A stretch of 36,483 nucleotides of DNA, from the NCBI GenBank assembly GCA_027315455.1, contig DAHUXZ010000003.1:1-36483 (forward strand), in the 5' to 3' direction. The position numbers were made by a program, and so were the translations under genes. Of the stretch, positions 27,398-34,430 are shown piece after piece. The DNA comes from Thermoplasmata archaeon. GTDB taxonomy: Archaea > Thermoplasmatota > Thermoplasmata > Lutacidiplasmatales > UBA184. The notes under the pieces were generated by a model that ran no database searches, was not told the origin of the DNA, and was given only the letters and a program-made list of their open reading frames with translations. Positions within the stretch are counted from its first letter, which is position 1. Each line of letters begins with the position of its first letter.

Positions 27398-27991
27398 TCA
27401 GTCCGCCGAAGGGTGGACCTGCGACGCCCACGCGATGAGGTCGATCTCGGCCGCGATGCGCGGGCCGTCGAACCGCCGGATCTCCCCGAGGAGCCGCCGG
27501 CGCACGGCGGGGGAGAGGTACCGGGCGAGGGACCGGTAGACGTCGTCCTCGCGCTCGTGGTGCTGCTCGACCCGGTCGGCCTCCCGGCGGAACAGCTCGG
27601 AGAGGCGGAGCGCCGCCGGTCCCCGAGGGGCCAGGTCGCCCTTCGCGGCGGCACGGACGTCCTTCTCGAACGCCTCGGCGGACGGGTGCTCCCGGGCGCA
27701 CTCGGCGAGGAGCGCACGTACCTCGGGCGCCTTGGTCCGCGCGAGCGACCGGGCCAGGCGCGCCTCGTCGGCGTGGTGGACCTCCCGGTGGAAGCGTCGG
27801 TAGACCCCGAGCGCCCGATCGAGGCGACGCGGATCGGGCGTCGACCCCCGGGCCAGGCTCTCGGCGGTCTCGCGCATCCGCGCCGTCATGACGGAGATGA
27901 GCGTGTGCTGGCGCATCAGCTCGAGAGAGAGGTCGTCGAGCGGCGCCGTCCGGGCCGGCCGTCGTCTTCCGGGCTGCCGTGCGGCGGTCAC
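27398..27991 (-). CDS. Hemerythrin HHE-like domain protein
   Basis: MRQHTLISVMTARMRE ... YRRFHREVHHADEARLARSLA ... REHPSAEAFEKDV ... RREADRVEQHHEREDDVYRSLARYL. GTG 27991 has TATA-like GTATAGG about 26 nt upstream; track extends to 28054. Confidence 0.82.
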   Translation of the reverse strand: MTAARQPGRRRPARTAPLDDLSLELMRQHTLISVMTARMRETAESLARGSTPDPRRLDRALGVYRRFHREVHHADEARLARSLARTKAPEVRALLAECAREHPSAEAFEKDVRAAAKGDLAPRGPAALRLSELFRREADRVEQHHEREDDVYRSLARYLSPAVRRRLLGEIRRFDGPRIAAEIDLIAWASQVHPSAD

Positions 27992-28089
27992 GCCCCGGCG
28001 AGAGCGGAACGGACCTATACGTCCGGCGGTCGGGGGGGAAGGCCGCTCCCGCATCGAAAGGTTAACCTACCCGGCGCCGTCCCCCCGGC

Positions 28090-28752
28090 GTGACGACCCT
28101 CCGTTCGATCGATGCGCGGATCGCCGAGCGGCACCTGCTGAAGCACCCGTTCTACCGCGCCTGGAGTTCGGGCGGCCTTTCGCTCCCCACCCTGGCCCGC
28201 TACGCGCGGGAGTACTACCACTTCGAATCGAACTTCCCCCGGTACGTGGGGGGCACCTACGCGCGGATGGCGGATTCCCGGGCCCGCCGCCTCCTGCTCG
28301 AGAACCTCACCGACGAGGAGGGGCGGGACCCGACGCATCCCGCCCTCTGGGCGGACTTCGCCGCGCGGCTCGGGGTCCCGAGGGCGGCCCTCGGCGCTCG
28401 GCCGGCGCGCGGGGCGACGGCGCAGCTGTGCCGCACCTATGAACGGCTGACCGTCGACGGCACGGGTCCGTCCGGGCTCGGGGCCCTTTACGCGTACGAG
28501 TCGATCTTCCCGGAGGTCGCGGCCGAGAAGTCCCGCGGGCTCAAGGCCCACTACGGGATCGACGAGCCGGCGGCCCACGAGTTCTTCCGGGTCCACACCG
28601 CCGCGGACGTCGAGCATTCCGCCGCGGAGCGTAAGGTGCTGCAGGCGCTCGTCGCGCGGAGCCCGATCGCCGGACGCGAGGCGCTCCACGGCGTGGAAGG
28701 GGCGCTCGGCAGCTGGTGGCGCTTCCTCGACTCGTTCGGCGTCCAAGGGTAG
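28090..28752 (+). CDS. CADD/TenA-like diiron protein, putative self-sacrificing p-aminobenzoate synthase
   Basis: HPFYRAWSSGGLSLPTLARYAREYYHFESNFPRYV...RRLLLENLTDEEG...THPALW...LYAYESIFPEVAAEKSRGLKAHYG...HEFFRVHTAADVEHSAAE; metal-ligand pattern and residues Y22 and K147 resemble Chlamydia CT610 (CADD). Confidence 0.82.
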   Translation: MTTLRSIDARIAERHLLKHPFYRAWSSGGLSLPTLARYAREYYHFESNFPRYVGGTYARMADSRARRLLLENLTDEEGRDPTHPALWADFAARLGVPRAALGARPARGATAQLCRTYERLTVDGTGPSGLGALYAYESIFPEVAAEKSRGLKAHYGIDEPAAHEFFRVHTAADVEHSAAERKVLQALVARSPIAGREALHGVEGALGSWWRFLDSFGVQG

Positions 28753-28801
28753 TCGGAGCTACGGCGTCGGCGCGCGGGCGCACCGGGCAATCGCCCGTGG
28801 C

Positions 28802-29464
28802 TCACCCCGGTTGCGGGACGCGACGCACCCGGCAGCGGCCGATCGCCCGCACCTCGACGCCCGGGGTGGAGCGGCCGATGGGGCGGGTCGTGGCGAGCCG
28901 GGCGTGGACGACGCTGCCGAGCGGCACCTCCTCGAGGGGTAGCCCACAGCCGCGGAAGACCGCGAGCATCCCGTGGTTCTCCGCCTGGACCACCGCGCGC
29001 AGGTGGGCGATCCCGCGCTCCGTCGCGATCTCGGCGAGGCAGCTCAGCAGTGTGGTCGCGACGCCCCGACCCTGGAACGCGTCGTCGACGACGAACGCGG
29101 CCTCGGCGGAGTCGCCGAGCGGCAGGTCCCGATCGTAGACGGCGTGGCCGATGAGGCGGTAGCCATCGCCCGGGCCGAGGAAGAGCCCGAGGAGCTGGCG
29201 CTCTCCCCGGCGGCCCGGCTCGGCGAGCTCCTCGACCGCGAGCTCGGGACGGATCGCGGCGAAGAAGCGCTGGTGGAGCGACCCAAAGGAGAGGCGCGCG
29301 ACGAAGTCGGCGACGCCGGGCCGGTCGTCGGGCCCGATCGCCCGCACGTGGGCTTCGGTCCCCTCGCGGAGGACCACGTCCCAGACCGTCGGGGGCGGGG
29401 GCGTCGCCCTCCACTCGCTCTTCGGGGTGATCAGCGTCGAGCTCAGGAGGTTAAGGACCGGCAT
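28802..29464 (-). CDS. GNAT-family acetyltransferase
   Basis: VLREGTEAHVRAIGPDDRPGVADFVARLSFGSLHQRFF ... AAFVVDDAFQGRGVATTLLSCLAEIATERGIAHLRAVVQAENHGMLAVFRGCGL. Confidence 0.9.
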   Translation of the reverse strand: MPVLNLLSSTLITPKSEWRATPPPPTVWDVVLREGTEAHVRAIGPDDRPGVADFVARLSFGSLHQRFFAAIRPELAVEELAEPGRRGERQLLGLFLGPGDGYRLIGHAVYDRDLPLGDSAEAAFVVDDAFQGRGVATTLLSCLAEIATERGIAHLRAVVQAENHGMLAVFRGCGLPLEEVPLGSVVHARLATTRPIGRSTPGVEVRAIGRCRVRRVPQPG

Positions 29465-29465
29465 G

Positions 29466-29489
29466 GGCGTCGTCCTTCCGGACGACGCC
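29466..29489 (-). promoter_or_regulatory. Perfect 10-bp hairpin with GGAA tetraloop directly upstream of the GNAT ATG
   Basis: Minus strand: GGCGTCGTCC-GGAA-GGACGACGCC, then C and ATG. Confidence 0.7.
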
Positions 29490-29788
29490 GACGCTCATCT
29501 ACGGGGCGTGAACACCGTTTGACCCTCGCGCCCGGGAGGGAGCCCGGCCGCTGGGCCGGCGACGCGCCGCAGCTCGCCGGCCCGTTCCCGGCGGCCCGCT
29601 TCCGCGAGGGCGGGCGAGCCGGGGACGGGGCCATCACAGCCGCGATTGCGCGGTGATCGTCGCCGAGCCGGTCGAATGCTCCCGTCCCCAAGCGGCTCCG
29701 ACCGAACGGCCGCTTCACCGCGGCGTTCGTGGCGGGCGGGGCAGTAACGGTATCTGGCGGGTCGGCTCAGGGGGAGGCGAGGCGAAGG

Positions 29789-29944
29789 ATGAACCGACTG
29801 CAGCCGTGCGAAACGTGCGGCTGTCCGGTCCTCTTCCACGTCCCCCGACCGTCCGCCGGCGGGGGCGCGCCGGTCATGGTCTGCGAGGAGTGCACCCGGA
29901 CGTCGGGCCACGACCGGATCTGCTCTGGTGGGACGCCCGGGTAA
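29789..29944 (+). CDS. Small (51 aa) zinc-ribbon-like protein
   Basis: MNRLQPCETCGCPVLFHVPRPSAGGGAPVMVCEECTRTSGHDRICSGG; two CxxC pairs; GGGGGAGG upstream. Confidence 0.65.
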   Translation: MNRLQPCETCGCPVLFHVPRPSAGGGAPVMVCEECTRTSGHDRICSGGTPG

Positions 29945-29973
29945 GGGCGGCCCGAGTCGCCACCGGGGCCGGG

Positions 29974-32172
29974 TCAGCGACGGCCCCGGCCGGCCGATCG
30001 CCGCATGCTCCGTGAGGAGCTCGAGGCGCCGGGTGCACCGGCGCGCTCCCACTCCTCCTCTCCGACGGCGGCCGCGGCGAGCGGGGTCGCGGGCGGCCGG
30101 CCGCGGTGGTGGCGCCGTCGGTCCCACGTGACCGCGCCGACGATGCCGCCGACCGCGAGCGCCCCGGCGAAGATCCCCCACGGGTACCAGCCGGGCGGCG
30201 GGGGCGGCGGAGGAGGTGGAGGTGGGCTGCCCACGACCACGGAGAGGTTCGTCGCGACCTCGTTGCCGGTCGCGTCGATGACCGTCGCGGTGACGTTGAA
30301 GGTCCCCGGCCGTGGGAAGGTGTGGCTCACCGCGGTTCCGGAGGCGACGGCGCTGTCCCCGAACGACCAGTAGACGGTGTACGGGGGCGTCCCGCCGGAG
30401 GGGGTGGCCGAGAAGTTGACGGGGGCACCGGTGAACGCCGGCGAGGTCGCCGCCCGGGCGGTGAGATGGAGGACCGGGTGGACCACGACCGCGCCGGACC
30501 AGATCCCTTCGCCCTGGACCGCGTCGGTCGCGGTGAGATTGATTGGGTATGAGCCGGGGGTGGTGTAGAGGTGCGTCGCGTTGGCGCTCGTCGCGCTCGC
30601 GCCATCCCCGAACGTCCACACGAACCCGTACGGGGCGGTCCCTCCCGCCGCGGAGCCGAGGAAGGTCACCGGACGTCCGGCATCGACGGGGTTCGGCCGG
30701 ACCGTCGCGCTGACCGAGGGTCCGGCGACGACGCTCACGAGGATGGTCGAGAGCGCCCACGCGCCCGAGGCGTCGGTCGCGTTGACCGTGGCCTTGAAGC
30801 TCCCGACCTGGGCGTAGGCATGCGTCGTCGCGCTGAGGAACGCGCTCGTCCCGTCGCCGAAGAGCCAGAGGTAGATGTACGGGGCCGTCCCGCTCGCGGC
30901 CGTCGCCGAGAAGGCAACGGGCTGGCCGACCTCGACCACCGTCGGGAGGGCGGTCGGCGTGACGGTCAGGATCGGCTCGAGGACCCACGTATCCCCCGGT
31001 GACGGGGCCGCACAGGGAAGGCAGCCGGTCGGGGTGCCGCCGAACAGCAGCAGGTACGGCCAGCGGCGCGGCCCCGGCCCGGGCCAGGTGTTCGTCGTCG
31101 GAACGAAGGCGGCGCCCGACCGTCCCGGCGGCCCCGACCCCAGGGTGGAGGTGACGTCGGTCCAGCGACCGCCCGCGTAGCGCCACGTGTCGGAGATCGG
31201 ACCCCGCGAGCTGTTGCCCCCGACCAGGAAGGTCGCGTTCGGTCCGCCGTCATAGCCGAGCCCGGCGCCGAAGCGGGCCGGGGGGAGGAGCGGGGGCAGA
31301 AGGAGCGTCCACCGGTCCCGCACGAACGACCAGGAGTCGTTGAGCGGGCAAGCGCTCGCCCCGCACCCGTCCACGAGGAGCGCGTAGGCGTCGCCCGCGT
31401 CGTAGACGAACCCCGCCCCCCAGCGCGCGGGCGGCGCCGCGCCGACAATCGCCGTGAGGTCCGTCCAGTTGCCGTCGAGGAACCTCCACGTGTCGTTCAT
31501 CGGACAGACGGTCCCGCAGCCACCGAACAGGACCATCTCGTTGTCCACGTGGTCGTAGACGAGGCCGGCGCTCCGGCGCGGGGCGGGCGCGATGGCCCCG
31601 GTCAGGTTCGTCCAGCGCCCCCCGAGGAAGCTCCAGGTGTCGTTGAGGAGGTGGCCCGGCCCGGCCCATCCACCGAAGAGGAGGGCGTAGCCGTTCCGGT
31701 CATCGAAGACGAAGCTCGCCTGCGTGCGGGCCGGTGGCTGGGCGCTCAGGTTGGTGAGGTTCGTCCAGGCGCCGCCGGAGTACTTCCAGGTCTGGGCCGG
31801 CGCCGGGCACGCTTTCGCGGTGCAGCCCCCGAACATGACGAGGTAGTTGTCGATCGGGTCGTAGAGCATCGACGCACCGGTGAGCGGCGGGGGAGCGATC
31901 CTCATCCCGCGGGAGACGTTGTACCAGGTTAGCGGTCCGCCGGCGAGGGGCGACGCAGGCGCGGCAGCGGGGAGGCATCCGCCGGCCGGGGCGACGCAGG
32001 GGCCGGCGTCACCCGTGACCGGGCCCGGCGCGGCGGGGACCGGAGGGGAGAGCACCGACGGGGCCGAAGGAACGCCCCCGGAGGGAGGCAGCAGCACCGC
32101 TAGGGCGAGCAGCGTGGCCAGCGCCAGCAGGCGGGGGGAACGGCCGACCGGTGAACGTATGCGGGGACGCAT
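29974..32172 (-). CDS. Secreted kelch plus PKD protein, C-terminal TM
   Basis: Signal-like LLALATLLALAVLLPPSGG; kelch blades with GGCTAKACPAPAQTW / GGCGTVCPMNDTW; three PKD modules; poly-Pro stalk; TM YPWGIFAGALAVGGIVGAVTW. Confidence 0.92.
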   Translation of the reverse strand: MRPRIRSPVGRSPRLLALATLLALAVLLPPSGGVPSAPSVLSPPVPAAPGPVTGDAGPCVAPAGGCLPAAAPASPLAGGPLTWYNVSRGMRIAPPPLTGASMLYDPIDNYLVMFGGCTAKACPAPAQTWKYSGGAWTNLTNLSAQPPARTQASFVFDDRNGYALLFGGWAGPGHLLNDTWSFLGGRWTNLTGAIAPAPRRSAGLVYDHVDNEMVLFGGCGTVCPMNDTWRFLDGNWTDLTAIVGAAPPARWGAGFVYDAGDAYALLVDGCGASACPLNDSWSFVRDRWTLLLPPLLPPARFGAGLGYDGGPNATFLVGGNSSRGPISDTWRYAGGRWTDVTSTLGSGPPGRSGAAFVPTTNTWPGPGPRRWPYLLLFGGTPTGCLPCAAPSPGDTWVLEPILTVTPTALPTVVEVGQPVAFSATAASGTAPYIYLWLFGDGTSAFLSATTHAYAQVGSFKATVNATDASGAWALSTILVSVVAGPSVSATVRPNPVDAGRPVTFLGSAAGGTAPYGFVWTFGDGASATSANATHLYTTPGSYPINLTATDAVQGEGIWSGAVVVHPVLHLTARAATSPAFTGAPVNFSATPSGGTPPYTVYWSFGDSAVASGTAVSHTFPRPGTFNVTATVIDATGNEVATNLSVVVGSPPPPPPPPPPPGWYPWGIFAGALAVGGIVGAVTWDRRRHHRGRPPATPLAAAAVGEEEWERAGAPGASSSSRSMRRSAGRGRR

Positions 32173-32241
32173 CCGAAGGAGGGCTCAAGAGCCGTACTAT
32201 CCCCGCCCCGGCGGGAAATACCTTTGGGCGGCGGCGGCGGG

Positions 32242-32721
32242 CTACGGGCCCCCGAGGAACGCCGCCAGCAGGACGACGCCGAAGGTCGCGACCATCGAGA
32301 GGAGGGCGAGGAGGAGGTTCGCCCGGCGCCAGGGTGCGAGCGAGGCCGGCGAGGCCCCCGCCTCCCGCCGTCGGCGAAGACGCGGGCCGATGACGAACGT
32401 GTGGAGGCCGCTCGTGAGGAGGACGAGCCCGACCAGAAGGACCTTCGCCTCGAGGACCGGCTCCGCGCCCAGCGAAGTACCGGGGGGAAGGTACCAGCTG
32501 AGGTTGTAGAGGCCCGTGAGGATCGTGATCCCGAGGGCCGGCCACATGACCCACGACATGGACCGGGCGACGGCCGCGACGAGGGGGACGGCCGCCTCCG
32601 GCTCCGAGCGGTGGTGGCGAGCGAGCGCGGCGGTCGTCACCGCGAGCGCGATCGAGCCGCCGACCCAGATCGAGGCACCGACCAGGTGCACCCCCAGGAC
32701 GAGGGAGTCGAGCAGCGACAC
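32242..32721 (-). CDS. Four-TM CopD-like membrane protein
   Basis: LVLGVHLVGASIWVGGSIAL, ALGITILTGLYNLSWYL, EAKVLLVGLVLLTSGLHTFVIGPRL, LLLALLSMVATFGVVLLAAFLG. Confidence 0.8.
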   Translation of the reverse strand: MSLLDSLVLGVHLVGASIWVGGSIALAVTTAALARHHRSEPEAAVPLVAAVARSMSWVMWPALGITILTGLYNLSWYLPPGTSLGAEPVLEAKVLLVGLVLLTSGLHTFVIGPRLRRRREAGASPASLAPWRRANLLLALLSMVATFGVVLLAAFLGGP

Positions 32722-32772
32722 CCTCGGACCTCCCGCCCGCCTGTGCCGATCGTAGCGGCCGAAGGGCTGCGG

Positions 32773-33462
32773 CTACGTGCCCCCGGTCGGCGCGGCGCGG
32801 GCTGCGGTGGCGGGGGCGCGCCTCGGGACGACGCCGAACCCGAGGAAGAGGAGGAAGACCCCGGCGAACTCCGCGAAGTACAGCGTGATCGGGAACGCCG
32901 CGATGTACAGGCCGCCGGCGATGCTGATCACGATCACCCCGGCCGCGACGTAGAGGAGCCGCCAGACCTTGGTTCGGAAGGCGTCCCGGAGCGACCCCAC
33001 GACCATCACGGCGGCCGCGGGGAAGGTCACGAGGGAGGAGGTGACGACGATCGCCAGCGGCGGGTTGCCGGTGACGACTCCCCCCACGATGATCGAGAGG
33101 GGAGCGGCGGTGACCGCGCACGCGATCGCCGTCGCCGCAGAGCTCACGACGACGTAGCCGGCGTACAGCCGCCGGTAGAGGGGTCGCGCCCAGAACTGGG
33201 CCGACCCGAGCGACAGCGTGCCGACGAGGACGGCGACCAGGACGAGGTAGGCCTGAAGGAGGGCGACGGAGGTGACCCCGGCGTAGAAGGCGGCCTCCTC
33301 GAAGAGGGTCGCCGCCACGAGGGCGAGCCCCACGGCCCAGTAGGCGTGGGCGGTACCCCGCCCGTCCCGGTAGCGCCGCAGTTCCGCGACGGTGAGGACG
33401 AGCGCGAGGGCCGCGAGGACCCCGAGGGCCAAGGCCCCGTCGCCGGGAGGAAGATCGGTCAT
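32773..33462 (-). CDS. Multi-TM (about 7) hypothetical membrane protein
   Basis: Seven hydrophobic segments; ATG 33462 preferred over GTG 33489. Confidence 0.78.
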   Translation of the reverse strand: MTDLPPGDGALALGVLAALALVLTVAELRRYRDGRGTAHAYWAVGLALVAATLFEEAAFYAGVTSVALLQAYLVLVAVLVGTLSLGSAQFWARPLYRRLYAGYVVVSSAATAIACAVTAAPLSIIVGGVVTGNPPLAIVVTSSLVTFPAAAVMVVGSLRDAFRTKVWRLLYVAAGVIVISIAGGLYIAAFPITLYFAEFAGVFLLFLGFGVVPRRAPATAARAAPTGGT

Positions 33463-33623
33463 CGCAGTCCACCGGGCGCGGCGGCCCACCCACCGTACAT
33501 CGAAGGCGGAGCCCGCGGAGGATTCTTCTTGGATAGGTTCGTACTCGGTGGGTGCGACGGTCCCGCACGGGGGGATTATGGGGTCCGACGTGCGTAAATC
33601 CCGGTCGCGCGTACGTCCGGACG

Positions 33624-34316
33624 ATGACCGCCCGATCGAGCCCCCGAGAACCCGGGGCGAGCCCCGGTGCCGAGGCGACCTTGCGGGTCGCGGTGCGCCC
33701 GTCGGCTACCGGCCCGCTGCGGGAGGCCCTGGCGGCGCGAGGGGACGGCGCCGTCGTCCGCCTCTTCATCGAGCCCGGCATCCACCCCCGCGTCGGCATG
33801 CTCGTGGACCGGCCCGGGCCGTCGGACGTTCGCACGCGCGTCGGGGAGATCGAGGTCGTCGTCGATCCGGCGGGCCTGCGGTTCCTCCAGGACGCGACGA
33901 TCGATTACGTGTCGGAGGGCGGGGGCGCCGGCTTCCGGGTGACCGGGCCGAACCTCCCGTCGACGGAGCCGGGGCCGTCGGCCGCCCCGGCCGCTGCGGC
34001 CCCGGGCGACCGGTCCGCCCGCGAGAGCGAGATCCGGTTCGGCCTCAAGAAGGTCTTCGACCCGGAGATCCCGATGAACATCCTGGACCTCGGCCTCATC
34101 TACGGCATCGACTGGCCGGCCGACGACCACGTCGCGATCCGGATGACGATGACGAGCCCGGGCTGTCCCGTGGCCGATCTCCTCGTCGACGAGGTCCGCC
34201 AGGTCGCCCTGGGCGTCCCCGGGGTCCGCCAAGCGGACGTCGAGGTGGTGTGGGACCCGCCTTGGGGCCCCGACCGGATGAGCGAATTCGCGCGGCGACA
34301 GTTCGGCTACGCGTAG
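33624..34316 (+). CDS. SufT/MIP18-family (DUF59) protein with N-terminal degenerate A-type (HesB/IscA-like) domain
   Basis: C-terminal IRFGLKKVFDPEIPMNILDLGLIYGIDW...MTMTSPGCPVADLLVDEVRQVALGVPGVRQADVEVVWDPPWGPDRMSEFARRQFG; N-terminal RTRVGEIEVVVDPAGLRFLQDATIDYVSEGGGAGFRVTGPN. TATA-like GTAAAT 27 nt before ATG. Confidence 0.9.
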   Translation: MTARSSPREPGASPGAEATLRVAVRPSATGPLREALAARGDGAVVRLFIEPGIHPRVGMLVDRPGPSDVRTRVGEIEVVVDPAGLRFLQDATIDYVSEGGGAGFRVTGPNLPSTEPGPSAAPAAAAPGDRSARESEIRFGLKKVFDPEIPMNILDLGLIYGIDWPADDHVAIRMTMTSPGCPVADLLVDEVRQVALGVPGVRQADVEVVWDPPWGPDRMSEFARRQFGYA

Positions 34317-34430
34317 GCGCCGGCCGCCGAAGGCGGGACAGCGCCGTTACACCGAGCGCGGTCGTCGGGCAGTGTATCCCGGGTGTAGCGGGAGCCGGCG
34401 TTTAAGAAGGCCCAGGTGTCGTCCGGTGCG

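Noticed and set aside
29443-29718. Minus-strand ORF of 91 aa upstream of the GNAT gene
   Set aside because: GTG start, overlaps the GNAT 5' end, low-complexity Arg/Pro/Ala composition, no recognisable motif.
30185-30235. Short GGC/GGA-rich repeat
   Set aside because: Encodes the poly-Pro stalk of the kelch/PKD protein on the minus strand; not an independent element.
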